Shown here one piece after another: positions 1-7,540 of a stretch of 64,000 nt of DNA; the stretch's first letter is position 1, and each line of letters opens with the position of its first letter. The position numbers and the translations under genes were made by a program. This DNA is from Tardibacter chloracetimidivorans (GTDB lineage: Bacteria; Pseudomonadota; Alphaproteobacteria; Sphingomonadales; Sphingomonadaceae): the NCBI RefSeq assembly GCF_001890385.1, contig NZ_CP018221.1, positions 979,501 to 1,043,500 on the forward strand, given 5' to 3'. Under the pieces are notes generated by a model. That model ran no database searches and was not told where the DNA came from. It was given only the letters and a program-made list of their open reading frames with translations.

Positions 1-206
1 CCACATCGTTCGGCTATTGTGCGAACGCTGCATCCTAGGCGTCCATTATTGTAGCCGTTGAAGGTGCGGACGATCTCCATCAGCACGCGCACTGCTCTGT
101 CGCTCAGCGTCTGATAGGCCGCGCTGTCTTGAACAATATGCGGCAGGCCAGAAAACCCGCCGCCCCTGGTCTCAGCGCGCTGATCGGCCTTCGCCTTCTT
201 CCCCAT
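1..206 (-). CDS. Partial HTH-like protein of integrative element (runs off left edge)
   Basis: Only the first 68 codons are inside the window. The start MGKKAKADQRAETRGGGFSG is followed by a region (about residues 30-68) rich in residues typical of a winged or helix-turn-helix fold, containing LSDRAVRVLMEIVRTFNG and SVRTIAERCG. The ATG overlaps the TAA of the upstream gene by one base (TAATG), so translation is probably coupled. It is the third gene of an AlpA-led operon, a common arrangement in small integrative elements; a role in replication or regulation of the element is inference. No family can be named safely from this fragment. Confidence 0.6.
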   Translation of the reverse strand, partial: MGKKAKADQRAETRGGGFSGLPHIVQDSAAYQTLSDRAVRVLMEIVRTFNGYNNGRLGCSVRTIAERC

Positions 207-409
207 TAGGCGTCATCGCCCTCCCCGCTCAGATCGGTCCAGGGCCAGCCGGTGGCATCTGACAATTCTGCGGCCGCCGTTTGAGCATCAGCGATCTCGT
301 GAAACGATCGCGACGGATGCAGGACGCTAGCGGGCTCGACCGTCAGACGGAAACGATGGCCCCAGAGATCTCGCCTAATGGTGATCAGGCGGCGAACATC
401 CATGGTCAT
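206..409 (-). CDS. Small hypothetical protein in AlpA operon
   Basis: A 67-residue protein with an acidic C-terminus, which I do not recognise. It overlaps the end of the AlpA-like gene by four bases (ATGA) and the next gene by one base, so it is clearly the middle cistron of a three-gene operon. Its first half carries many Arg residues (MTMDVRRLITIRRDLWGHRF). There is no signal peptide or membrane segment. Its conserved place suggests an accessory function of the integrative element. Confidence 0.6.
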   Translation of the reverse strand: MTMDVRRLITIRRDLWGHRFRLTVEPASVLHPSRSFHEIADAQTAAAELSDATGWPWTDLSGEGDDA

Positions 410-600
410 CCCCCTCGCGCCGCCTTGCGCTGGGCAATCCAGTCCTGAATCTCCAGCAGGCTCCAGCCTACGATCTTGCTATGAGGGTCTGGGCGAAAGC
501 GCCTGGGGAAGTCGCCCCGCTTCTCCATGTCGTGGATATGACGCCATTCGAAGCCGGTAATTGCCTTCAGATCGCCGCGTCGAATAATTCGATCAGTCAT
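406..600 (-). CDS. AlpA-family transcriptional regulator
   Basis: A 64-residue protein of the AlpA/excisionase-like MerR-fold family, small DNA-binding proteins that in P4-like elements activate the integrase or act as excision factors. The visible pattern is an N-terminal helix-turn-helix (RRGDLKAITGFEWRHIHDME), a short wing (RRFRPDPHSKIVGW) and a last helix with WSLLEIQDWIAQRKA; the WxLxEIxxWIxxR ending is typical. The start is supported by a GGAGG-like site upstream. It heads an operon with the two genes at 206-409 and 1-206 and is divergent from the regulator at 709. Two AACGTTAG-containing sequences lie in the shared promoter region and are candidate operators. Confidence 0.85.
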   Translation of the reverse strand: MTDRIIRRGDLKAITGFEWRHIHDMEKRGDFPRRFRPDPHSKIVGWSLLEIQDWIAQRKAARGG

Positions 601-624
601 GTTGCATGTGCCTCCTTCAGTGAT

Positions 625-692
625 ACGCTAACGTTAGTGTTTGCCTATCATGCCGCTTGACGGGGCGCAACTGAAAAGCCAACGTTAGCGTA
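625..692. promoter_or_regulatory. Candidate operators between divergent regulators
   Basis: The 108-bp region between the AlpA gene (minus) and the regulator at 709 (plus) holds two related sites. At 625-640 is ACGCTAACGTTAGTGT, whose core CTAACGTTAG is a perfect 10-bp palindrome, and at 681-692 is AACGTTAGCGTA. They lie about 50 bp apart, suited to one regulator controlling both promoters. Which protein binds is not visible. Confidence 0.55.
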
Positions 693-708
693 TTGAGGAA
701 GGAATCGT

Positions 709-1287
709 GTGAAGCTCACATATCGACAGGTCGAAGGTCTCCTCGCAGAGCTGCATGGTATCAGAGAGGAGGGAAGATTAGCGCTCCAAGCGCGGGTGCG
801 TCATTTTCAGCGGTATGGATGGCCGGGCGGAACCAACACGGGACGAGGCCGCGCTGCGACTTACGACTTCGGAGCCGTTCTCGGGCTTTGCCTGGGGTTT
901 GAACTGCTACAGATTGGTCTGACGCCAGAGAGAGCGGTTGATGTGCTGCGGGAGAATTGGGGATATGTCCGCCAGGCCACTGCGCTGGCAATGCGCACGG
1001 ATGGGATATTCATCTATTGTGACCCGGCTGCACTCGAAAACTTGGGGAAGACCATTCTTGGCGAGGAAAACAGCGCCTCGGACACCTTCTTTTTCGCTGG
1101 AGCCGGCATCCTTCGGGAAAAACTGGAACAGCCTCAGCATATTAGGCGGCTTGCCATCATTAATCTGTCGTTGATTTTGCAGCTGATGAAAGCCCATTTA
1201 GAAACGAACGGGTTGCCGGAAGGTGCTTTCAATAAAGCTCGCCGGCAATGGGACATCTCCATCCTCGCTGAGGAACACGGTGACTAG
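709..1287 (+). CDS. MerR-like putative regulator of the integrative element
   Basis: A 192-residue protein with GTG start and a good ribosome-binding site (GAGGAAGG, 695-702). The first 90 residues read like a MerR-type DNA-binding domain: a helix (LTYRQVEGLLAELHGI), then RVRHFQRYGWPGG, then GRGRAATYDFGAVLGLCLGF and ELLQIGLTPERAVDVLREN. The rest is helical and unassigned. It is divergent from the AlpA operon and its stop overlaps the end of the integrase by four bases (convergent). Its place suggests control of integration or excision. Family membership is by pattern only. Confidence 0.65.
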   Translation: MKLTYRQVEGLLAELHGIREEGRLALQARVRHFQRYGWPGGTNTGRGRAATYDFGAVLGLCLGFELLQIGLTPERAVDVLRENWGYVRQATALAMRTDGIFIYCDPAALENLGKTILGEENSASDTFFFAGAGILREKLEQPQHIRRLAIINLSLILQLMKAHLETNGLPEGAFNKARRQWDISILAEEHGD

Positions 1288-2501
1288 GCTTGGCGCAACT
1301 CAACCACGTTGCCCTTGGGCGGATTGAGGATCAGATCGACCAAGCTCGCCAGCTTCTCCAGCGCGTCGGCCTTCTCGGCAGCATAGGAATGGCGATCATA
1401 GACGCCTTCAACACCAGCGATGACGTGCCCCAGCACCCGCTCTGATATGTCGGGCCGGACGTTGGCGCGGGCCATCAGGCTCTTCGCGGTACGGCGAAGA
1501 TCGTGGAGTACCCAGGGCTCCTGCAATGGGGCCTTTTCGTCCAGGTCTCGCTTGCCCACAGAGAAGCCCGCCATGGCCTTTTTGCCGCGCCCTGCGAACA
1601 CATAGGGATTCTTCTCGATCACCGGCTGGGCATTGATGATTTCGAGCGCCTGCTTCGGAAGCTTCAGCTCGCCCGCGTTGACCTTCTCGCGCGCCTCAGC
1701 CGGGATGGTCCACACACCGTCCTGGATATCCCCCCAGCGCATTGCAGCCACCTTGGCTCTACGCTGCCCCGTCAGGAGGCAGGTGCGAACGAACGCGCCG
1801 AAGGTGCCGAGATCACCGCAGGCCTTCCATATGGCGCGGATATCGTCATCTGACAGGATGCGCTTGCGGGCACGATCCCGACTGTTCGCCCTCCCCATCC
1901 CCCGCACGATCGGCGACGAATAATCATCCTCGCGACTGGCGTACCAGTTGAACAGCTTGCTCACCACGGCAAGGACGCGAGTTGCCATGACCGCGCCGTT
2001 CTCGTCCTCGATCTTGTCCAGGAGCCGTGAAACATCCCCACGCTTGATCGACAGGAACGCCCGCTCCTCCCCCGCCTTGTTCCATTCCGGGTAGACGTAT
2101 TTCTTGAAAATGCGCTCCGTCTCCGGCGCGGTGCGCAGCCCCTGCTTTTTGACATGACGATCAATGAAGTTCTCGGCAACGAACTTGAAGGTATCCGGGA
2201 TCTTCTTCGGCATCGGCGCGGGGAAAGGTTCCTCCCCCTGCTTGATGAGCTTCACTCCCTCGCGCGCCTTCTGGCGTGCCTCTTCCAACGTGTACTCGTC
2301 CACCGGACCAATCTCGCGCCAGACCTGTTTGCCCGCAGGATCGCGGGCAACGATCGTCCACGTCTTCGCACCCTTCGGGGTGATGCGAACATACAGCCCG
2401 CGCGTATCCGGATCGGAGATCGTAATGCGCTTCAGGGGGTCCGGCTTGGCGTTCGCGACGACCCTCGCCCACCCCTTCAATAGATTTGCTGGCGTTGCCA
2501 T
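1284..2501 (-). CDS. Tyrosine site-specific integrase of element A (P4-type)
   Basis: A 405-residue integrase that would recombine element A with a tRNA gene. The N-terminus carries the DUF4102 arm-binding domain (DPDTRGLYVRITPKGAKTW), the middle an SAM-like core-binding domain, and the C-terminus the catalytic domain. Visible catalytic residues are the first Arg in LLTGQRRAKVAAMRW, His-x-x-Arg in HDLRRTAKSL, the GH pair in VLGHVIAGVEG and the nucleophilic Tyr, probably in YDRHSY. Its start faces the 45-bp tRNA-Lys repeat at 2653, about 150 bp upstream, as expected for an integrase next to its att site. It appears intact. It is only distantly similar to the integrase at 44015. Confidence 0.93.
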   Translation of the reverse strand: MATPANLLKGWARVVANAKPDPLKRITISDPDTRGLYVRITPKGAKTWTIVARDPAGKQVWREIGPVDEYTLEEARQKAREGVKLIKQGEEPFPAPMPKKIPDTFKFVAENFIDRHVKKQGLRTAPETERIFKKYVYPEWNKAGEERAFLSIKRGDVSRLLDKIEDENGAVMATRVLAVVSKLFNWYASREDDYSSPIVRGMGRANSRDRARKRILSDDDIRAIWKACGDLGTFGAFVRTCLLTGQRRAKVAAMRWGDIQDGVWTIPAEAREKVNAGELKLPKQALEIINAQPVIEKNPYVFAGRGKKAMAGFSVGKRDLDEKAPLQEPWVLHDLRRTAKSLMARANVRPDISERVLGHVIAGVEGVYDRHSYAAEKADALEKLASLVDLILNPPKGNVVELRQA

Positions 2502-2652
2502 TCCACCCTCCTTGGGCTAACATCAGGCTAACTTCCGTCGGTCACGACTATGTTAGCCCATGCAAGAGTTGCCCACCATAAAGGACGTATTTACGTGGAT
2601 TTGCAAGGGTTATTTTCTGATTATGCACGGACGTGCAAACGTAAATCTCTCA
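2502..2652. promoter_or_regulatory. Integrase promoter and probable arm sites of element A
   Basis: The gap between the integrase and its att site contains an inverted repeat GGGCTAACAT (2514-2523) / ATGTTAGCCC (2550-2559) just upstream of the start, and further on TTTACGTGGATTTGCA (2590-2605) and GTGCAAACGTAAAT (2632-2645), which share the TTTGCA and TTTACG words in opposite orientations. Such repeats beside att are typical of integrase or excisionase arm sites; binding is inferred. Confidence 0.45.
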
Positions 2653-2697
2653 CTCTTAATCAGCGGGTCCCAGGTTCGAGCCCTGGTGCGTCCACCA
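2653..2697 (+). repeat. att direct repeat, 3' part of tRNA-Lys(CUU) (left end of element B)
   Basis: A 45-bp sequence identical to 45507-45551. It matches tRNA positions 32-76: anticodon loop CTCTTAA (anticodon CTT), T arm CCAGG-TTCGAGC-CCTGG, acceptor strand TGCGTCC, discriminator A and CCA. The preceding bases do not form a D arm or a 5' acceptor strand, so this is not a functional tRNA but the duplicated 3' end left by integration. It is both the right end of element A and the left end of element B. Confidence 0.93.
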
Positions 2698-2810
2698 CCT
2701 TCTCCTTAAAAACGAACGATTTTTTTCGGGGGAAATTGGGCCGGAGCCTAGTTTGGTCTGCCTTGAGAAAATTGGTCCAATTCTGAAGAGAGCCCTGCGG
2801 GGCAATTCGA

Positions 2811-3071
2811 ATGGAGAATTGGATGGGACGTCAACGTTTTACACCGGAGCAGATTATCGCGAAGCTGCGTGAGGTGGAGGTATTGGTGGGGCGCGGCGCG
2901 ACGGCGGTGGAAGCCTGCCGACAGATTGGGATCGTCGAACAGACGCTGTATCGCTGGCGCAAGGAATATGGCGGCCTGAAGGTCGATCAGGTGCGGCGGA
3001 TGAAGGATCTGGTGGCAGATCTCGCGCTGGACAAGGCGATCCTCCAGGAGGCGTCGAAGCTGACTTTTTGA
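2811..3071 (+). pseudogene. IS3-family transposase orfA remnant
   Basis: The translated product is a typical IS3 orfA helix-turn-helix protein (RQRFTPEQIIAKLREVEVL, then VEACRQIGIVEQTLYRWRKEYGG). Compared with the usual protein of this group the leucine-zipper stretch between RRMKDL and VADLALDKAIL is short, as if about ten residues had been lost in frame, and the end reads EASKLTF instead of the usual ending that leads into orfB. No orfB follows; the next bases belong to an S24-like gene on the other strand. This is therefore an IS3 left part fused to unrelated DNA. The probable original start is the ATG at 2824. Confidence 0.8.
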
Positions 3072-3872
3072 GACTTGCTGGACGATGACACGACAGGCGA
3101 CCTCGATTCGCGTCAACTCAGGCGCGGCCTCGACCGGAGTGGCCTCGCCGCCCCCGGCCGGCGGTGGGGGCATGTCGGTAAGGATCGCGCCGACAATGCG
3201 ATACAGGCGCACCTTGCTCTCGTCATAGGTCATGGTGGGGTGCGGGTTTCGCGGGTCGGGCGTCTGGGCCGCGAGCGAGATTCCCAGCGAGCCGGGTGCC
3301 TTTATCAGCCGGCGCGCTAGCACGTTGCCCTTATGCCGGGCGATCACGAGGTTGCGGTCACGACCGGGATAAGGTTCTGTCTCGACGATGGCGATCGCGC
3401 CGGACGGGATCGAGAAGCCGAGCGTCTCGCCGCGAACATAGAACAGCGCCTTGTTCTCGAACCACTCCCCGTCGAGATGCTCAACGGCGGTGTCCTGCGA
3501 ACCGCCCGCGGGCATCGCGCCGGCGAAGGCGGCAATGTCCGGGCAGATCTGCACCGAAAAGCTCGGCCGCGTCATGACCGACAACGCCACGACGGCGTTA
3601 TCGGTGGGGTCGGTCGATGCAAGCGGCTCGCGCCAACGGTGGAGCCGGAACTGCTCGTGGACTTTCTCTACGCCGGTTCGCAAGCGGACGAACGCCGGTT
3701 CGACGTCCTTCACGTCCATGTAGGTGATTGACGCCCGGTCCTGATGATGCGCCTTGTTTAGGACGCGGCGCGGAGCCGCGCCATCGGCAAGAGCTGCGTC
3801 GTCAACGAAGCGCTTGAGAACGGGGTTACGAAACAGCTCGCCACTGCCGGTGGCGATCAGTGCGCGCAGCAA
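3072..3872 (-). pseudogene. Remnant of a regulator with S24/LexA-like C-terminal domain
   Basis: On the minus strand an open frame encodes a region resembling the C-terminal domain of phage-type repressors: YVRGETLGFSIPSGAIAIVE followed by NLVIARHKGNVLARRLIKAP. In active S24 peptidases the first motif carries a Ser (GDSM); here the matching position is Thr, and a Lys is present downstream. Both ends look lost: there is no DNA-binding domain or proper start (an in-frame TAG lies just before the first usable TTG), and the 3' part runs into the antisense of the IS3 remnant. Assignment to S24 rests on pattern similarity only. Confidence 0.45.
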
Positions 3873-4097
3873 CAGCTTCTGCTACGGTATCCGGCGATAA
3901 GTGCGTCCGAACTTGCCACCCTGATTGAGATATTTCCCAAATTGCCACTAATCGACACGGCGCTGATGACCACCGATGAACAGCTGTCCAAGCCCTTGGA
4001 GACGTTTCACGCCGATCATGGGCATATTTTCCGAGCACCGGTTAAATCGTTGCTGGTCTTGCTGGCGTTTCCATTCGTCGCCGTCGGAGCACTGTGA
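3849..4097 (+). pseudogene. C-terminal fragment of an unidentified membrane-associated protein
   Basis: One plus-strand frame stays open to a TGA at 4095 and has protein-like composition: LLRYPAISASELATLIEIFP, then KLPLIDTALMTTDEQLSKPL, ending in a hydrophobic stretch (VKSLLVLLAFPFVAVGAL). There is no start codon in reach; the 5' part was lost at the junction with the S24-like remnant around 3870. I recognise no family. It probably marks an old rearrangement near the left edge of element B. Confidence 0.4.
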
Positions 4098-4193
4098 TGG
4101 CTCGTGAGCTGACTGCGCGCCTTTCATATCGAGGTGGCGGCGCCATCGGCGCCATCAGGCATGAAGCCCGGCGCCAGTTGATTATCTTAAATG

Positions 4194-4220
4194 AAGGCCG
4201 GCGGCAGGTTCGCCGGCCTT
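4194..4220. terminator. Hairpin terminator
   Basis: Perfect stem GGCCGGCG / CGCCGGCC (4196-4203 and 4211-4218) with a 7-base loop, extended by AA/TT. On the minus strand it follows the gene at 4231-4404 by about 12 bases, so it fits as that gene's terminator. The tract after it is not a long T run. Confidence 0.6.
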
Positions 4221-4230
4221 CGCCTTCATT

Positions 4231-4404
4231 TTAGATGACTAGGCTCGCCGAAATGCGCGTCATGCGATCCTTCAGCGAGAGTTTGGTCTTCTTCAGCTTG
4301 CTCAATCGAGCTTCGTCGGGCTGCAGAAGGCTGTTCTCAAACTCGATCTGCTTGTTGATCCTCTCATGAGCGGCCTTCAACCGTTCAATAAGTCGAGCAG
4401 ACAT
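4231..4404 (-). CDS. YdcH/DUF465-type small protein
   Basis: A 57-residue helical protein: MSARLIERLKAAHERINKQI, EFENSLLQPDEARLSKLKKT, then KLSLKDRMTRI. The HxxLxxQIxxE-rich coiled helix with a later LKKxKLxLKDRM stretch is the hallmark of the DUF465 (YdcH) family of small soluble alphaproteobacterial proteins of unknown function. A strong ribosome-binding site (AGGAGGAG) sits before the ATG. It is followed by a hairpin terminator and preceded by another small basic gene on the same strand. Confidence 0.8.
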   Translation of the reverse strand: MSARLIERLKAAHERINKQIEFENSLLQPDEARLSKLKKTKLSLKDRMTRISASLVI

Positions 4405-4442
4405 ATGCTCCTCCTTTCCTGGAATGAAATGGGATGGACGAG

Positions 4443-4574
4443 TTATTTGCTCGCCTTCGCCGATGCCTTGTCCCCGTTCAGAACATTGCTGACAGTGTTG
4501 GCGGCCGACTTAGGACGTTTCTCCTTTTTCGGCTTGCGAGGCTCGCGGCTCCCCGACATTTTCTTCTTACCCAT
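4443..4574 (-). CDS. Small basic Lys-rich protein
   Basis: A 43-residue protein beginning MGKKKMSGSREPRKPKKEKR and ending with an Ala/Lys-rich tail. Small proteins with this KKxxGSREPxKPKKEK pattern are common hypothetical genes in alphaproteobacteria; function unknown. The ATG at 4574 has GAAGGA eight bases upstream, which favours it over the ATG at 4580. It lies upstream of the DUF465 gene in the same direction with a gap of about 38 bases, so they may be cotranscribed. Confidence 0.65.
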   Translation of the reverse strand: MGKKKMSGSREPRKPKKEKRPKSAANTVSNVLNGDKASAKASK

Positions 4575-5058
4575 GAACATAGTCCTTCGCATGATCACCC
4601 AATGGTGATGTGATTCACATCGTGCGCCTGATCGGACAGCGGCGACCGATCAGGGATAAGGAAGCGGTTCGGGGGGGAGCCTGAGATAGGGGGAAAATGT
4701 CATGATCGATCCCTGCTTCACCGCGGACTCGGCAATCTGCATGGTGCGTGCGCGTGAACGCCGCTTGCCGCGGGGTGTCGCAAATATTGTGAAGAATAAT
4801 TCGCTCTTCTCACGGAAGAGAATTCACTAAGATCCAAGATTTATATCTTGACGAACCAGTAAATTGTGCAATGCCCTAACCGACTGAAACGTCGAATAGG
4901 GCTCAGAGGCCGATGATCGGCTTCTTTCTAAGCGGTATCGCCAGCATGTCAGGGTGCATTTGCATGACGGTTAGAGGATGCCAGATATCCACGGTAAGTC
5001 AAGTGCTGCACGCCCGAGGATTCGTCGGCGGCGGTTGTAACAGGGTGCCGTTGACTTC
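4575..5058. other. Intergenic stretch without recognisable gene
   Basis: About 480 bases. There is an open frame of some 40 codons on the plus strand from the ATG near 4702 but with no protein-like features I can support. No tRNA, strong hairpin or repeat was seen. It must contain the promoter for the small genes on the minus strand. Confidence 0.5.
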
Positions 5059-5703
5059 TTGGTAGCCTGGCATAGATTGCCTGGGTGGCAGAGGATGTTT
5101 TACGGTCATTTGAAAGGGTTAGGCGCGTTCAGACACGCAGGTAGCCGGACGTCCATTTGGTGGGCGTTCGGGGAAAGTCAGACGCCTTCCAACTGTCTTT
5201 CGAGCGATCTTGCGTTCGAAAGCATCAGCCGAGTTAGAGTGTTGAAGAACGCGCGATCGCTGAAGTTCGTCCGCAACGAATGCGGACTGTATGTCCAATA
5301 TGCCGCGCTGCCGATGCGCGTGGTGAACGGCGACGAGCTTGAGATTCTGCTCATAACTTCCCGCAGAACCCGGCGCTGGGTCATCCCAAAGGGCTGGCCT
5401 ATCCCAGATATGGACGGGCCACAGACGGCTGCCGTCGAAGCCTATGAGGAGGCGGGCATAAAAGGCGATCTCCTACCGCAACCGATCGGTTCGTACCGAT
5501 ATGGCAAGCATATGGGCGCGGGTGGTGATGATGTGCCTTGCGAGGTGACGGTCTTTCCGATGCGATCCGTCACGCAATCGAAGGATTGGCCGGAGCGATC
5601 GAAGCGGCGCCTGCAGTGGTTCGCCCGCGCGCAGGCGGCAAGCCAGGTCGAGGAGGAAGAGCTGGCGGATTTGATCGTCAACATACCGATATCGATCGCC
5701 TGA
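5059..5703 (+). CDS. NUDIX hydrolase, diphosphoinositol-polyphosphate-phosphohydrolase-like
   Basis: The C-terminal 140 residues form a NUDIX domain. The box is GWPIPDMDGPQTAAVEAYEE then AGI: it keeps the EAYEEAGI end with the metal-binding glutamates but has Met where the consensus first Glu is and Val for Arg, as in the DIPP-like branch with a KGWP motif. Substrate is unknown; this branch cleaves dinucleoside or inositol polyphosphates. The first 75 or so residues are not typical, and homologues usually begin close to the QYAALPMRV strand, so the true start is probably an internal GTG or TTG near 5238-5240. Confidence 0.8.
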   Translation: MVAWHRLPGWQRMFYGHLKGLGAFRHAGSRTSIWWAFGESQTPSNCLSSDLAFESISRVRVLKNARSLKFVRNECGLYVQYAALPMRVVNGDELEILLITSRRTRRWVIPKGWPIPDMDGPQTAAVEAYEEAGIKGDLLPQPIGSYRYGKHMGAGGDDVPCEVTVFPMRSVTQSKDWPERSKRRLQWFARAQAASQVEEEELADLIVNIPISIA

Positions 5704-5836
5704 CATGGATCGTCCTGCCGGCGGTTCTTGCCTTGTCTGTCGGGCCACCCAAGCCTATGTTAGTGGCATGGCTCGGGACGATCATAGCTTCCGTCAAACA
5801 TTCCACCGTGGCAGCAGCGCGCTCGCGCGCTAATTC

Positions 5837-5860
5837 GCCCTGACGGGACGCCGTCAGGGC
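5837..5860. terminator. Strong hairpin between NUDIX and globin genes
   Basis: Ten-base-pair perfect stem GCCCTGACGG / CCGTCAGGGC with a 4-base loop (GACG). It lies 134 bases after the NUDIX stop and about 80 bases before the next gene. No T tract follows on the plus strand, so it could be a weak terminator or a structured leader. Confidence 0.45.
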
Positions 5861-5941
5861 CTGACATCGTCCCCTATTCTCCTTCTTATTCGAGGATGCG
5901 CGCGCCGGTGCTTTCAGTGCCGCGTCCGTGAGGAGCATATC

Positions 5942-6442
5942 GTGAAGCCATTTGATGACGCTACCGTCGCGACTATTGCGAACTCTGCGGATCTTGTAAC
6001 CGCCGCAGCCGACGAGATCTCACTTGGTATTTATAACCAACTCAAGAGAAGGTCGACCAAGGCCGGCGACGACGAGGAATCTGGCCTCGACACCCAATGC
6101 GTCGCGAGCATCGCGACCTTTGTTCGCGACGTCGCGAGCAATATCGGCGCACCCGATGCCAGGGAACGCTTTTCGGATCAGCTTGGAAGCTTCCAGATGC
6201 ATCGTTCGGGTTATGCGGTCGCCGGAGACGTGCTGAAGCCGGTCTTCCAGGATGTGCTTGGTGCCGATGCGACAGACCGCCTTTGCGCTGCCTGGGGCGA
6301 TGTCTATTGGGGCATGCCAGCCCGCTCAGCCAAGCCGCTTGACCGGCTGCCGACATCGTGCGGGGCCTGGCCCCGCACGATTGTCTTGGCCTGTTGCAGT
6401 GCCGGGAGACCGCCATGCCTTCGCCGCACTTTCTCTGGGTGA
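5942..6442 (+). CDS. Globin-like protein
   Basis: A 166-residue protein with GTG start. The segment FSDQLGSFQMHRSGYAVAGD and then VLKPVFQDVLGADATDRLCA followed by AWGDVYWG aligns with the F to H helices of single-domain bacterial globins; the His in QMHRSGY would be the proximal haem ligand. Family members bind O2 or NO. The last 40 residues (after YWGMPARS) are Cys/Arg-rich and unlike a globin end; they overlap the following hemD start by 28 bases and contain a strong inverted repeat, so a late frameshift or an altered end is possible. The neighbour hemD makes a tetrapyrrole link plausible. Confidence 0.6.
   Translation: MKPFDDATVATIANSADLVTAAADEISLGIYNQLKRRSTKAGDDEESGLDTQCVASIATFVRDVASNIGAPDARERFSDQLGSFQMHRSGYAVAGDVLKPVFQDVLGADATDRLCAAWGDVYWGMPARSAKPLDRLPTSCGAWPRTIVLACCSAGRPPCLRRTFSG
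6358..6378. repeat. Perfect inverted repeat upstream of hemD
   Basis: GTGCGGGGCC, one T, then GGCCCCGCAC. As RNA this gives a 9-bp stem with a 3-base loop, placed 37 bases before the hemD start and inside the end of the globin frame. It may act as attenuator, mRNA stabiliser or terminator of a once shorter globin gene. Confidence 0.6.
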
Positions 6443-7152
6443 CCCGATCCTCGCCCTATGCTTTCCTAACCGGCCATCATTTGCGCGCAGCCGGGCACGA
6501 GCCCTTGATCGCGCCGGTCCTCACCATCCACCGCGTTTCTCATGAGCCCCTTACCAAACCGCCGGACGCGCTGGTCTTCACCAGCACGCACGGCGTCGCC
6601 CATCATCTGTTCGACCCGGAAATGGCTGAAGTGCCGGTCTATGCCGTTGGCCAGCGGACCGCGCGGACGGCACGGGATGCAGGCTATCGCAACGTAGCCT
6701 CTGCCGACGGTAACGTCGGCGATCTCTACGACCTCATTATCGCCCGTGCGGCGCGGGGATCGTCCATTGTGCATCTTGGCGCGGCGGAGCCTGCGGGCAA
6801 CCTTGCGCGCGATCTTGTCGGCCAAGGATTTTCCGCGCGGCATGTCGCCGTTTACGAAAGCCTGGACGTCCCAAGCAGCACGCTCCGGCCGGCACTCGCC
6901 GCACTGCCCTGGATCGACGGTGTCCTGGTACATTCACCAAAAGCCGGGCGGCGTTTGGCCCGCTTTCTCATGGAATGCGGAGATCTTTGGCACGGTACCG
7001 CCTTTTGCATCTCCCACGCGGCGGCGGAGCCGATCAGCGCGGTGACCAGGGCGCCGGTGCTGGTGGCACAATTTCCCACGGAAAATGCCTTGATTGCCCT
7101 GGTCGGCGAGAGCGGTAAGCACGCCCCGTCAACTGCCACGGCGCGCGCCTGA
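6415..7152 (+). CDS. hemD: Uroporphyrinogen-III synthase
   Basis: A 245-residue protein that would close and invert ring D of hydroxymethylbilane to give uroporphyrinogen III, the branch point to haem, sirohaem and cobalamin. Typical features are the start FLWVTRSSPYAFLTGHHLRA, the DALVFTSTHGVAHH strand-loop, AVGQRTARTARDAGY, VHLGAAEPAGNLARDL and the C-terminal DGVLVHSPKAGRRLARFL. The ATG at 6415 with GGGAGA upstream is preferred over the earlier in-frame codon. It is probably an extra copy to the chromosomal hemD; sirohaem supply for the sulfite reductase encoded on the same element is a reasonable inference. Confidence 0.85.
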   Translation: MPSPHFLWVTRSSPYAFLTGHHLRAAGHEPLIAPVLTIHRVSHEPLTKPPDALVFTSTHGVAHHLFDPEMAEVPVYAVGQRTARTARDAGYRNVASADGNVGDLYDLIIARAARGSSIVHLGAAEPAGNLARDLVGQGFSARHVAVYESLDVPSSTLRPALAALPWIDGVLVHSPKAGRRLARFLMECGDLWHGTAFCISHAAAEPISAVTRAPVLVAQFPTENALIALVGESGKHAPSTATARA

Positions 7153-7183
7153 TAGATGCGCGCGCCGTCCTTGCGGCGTGTGA

Positions 7184-7531
7184 TCACCGTAGGGCGGCGG
7201 TCACCAGGATCTCGATTTTATAATCGGGGCTTGCGAGCTTCACCTCGCCCGTCGCGCGGGCCGGAGCTTTAACGTCCGTCAGCCACTTTTCCCAAATCTC
7301 GTTCATTACGGGAAAATCGGCCATGTCCGAGAGCCAGATCGTCGCCTGAAGCAAATGCGCGCGATCCGATCCGGCCTCTTGCAGCAGCGTGTCGATCGCA
7401 TTTAGCACTGCCTCGGTTTGTACGGCAACGTCTTCCCCCGGAGCTGCAATCTGGCCGGAAAGATAGACGACGCCGGCGTGGATCGTCGCTGGGCTCATGC
7501 GGGGACCGGGATTCATATGGCGGATGGTCAT
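7184..7531 (-). CDS. RidA-family imine/enamine deaminase
   Basis: A 115-residue Rid/YjgF/YER057c protein that hydrolyses reactive enamine/imine intermediates to keto acids and ammonia. Visible features: VVYLSGQIAAPGEDVAVQTE, LLQATIWLSDMADFPVMNEI, and PARATGEVKLASPDYKIEIL, where the Arg of PARAT corresponds to the substrate-carboxylate-binding Arg. A ribosome-binding site AGGAG precedes the ATG. It lies downstream of alr and dadA on the same strand, separated only by an IS110 element. Since D-amino acid dehydrogenase releases imines, the three genes make one pathway. Confidence 0.9.
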   Translation of the reverse strand: MTIRHMNPGPRMSPATIHAGVVYLSGQIAAPGEDVAVQTEAVLNAIDTLLQEAGSDRAHLLQATIWLSDMADFPVMNEIWEKWLTDVKAPARATGEVKLASPDYKIEILVTAALR

Positions 7532-7540
7532 GGCAATCTC

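Noticed and set aside
2600-2697. A complete tRNA-Lys at the left att site
   Set aside because: No D arm and no 5' acceptor strand pairing with TGCGTCC; only positions 32-76 are present.
4702-4830. Small plus-strand gene of about 42 codons
   Set aside because: No ribosome-binding site at good spacing and no protein-like pattern.
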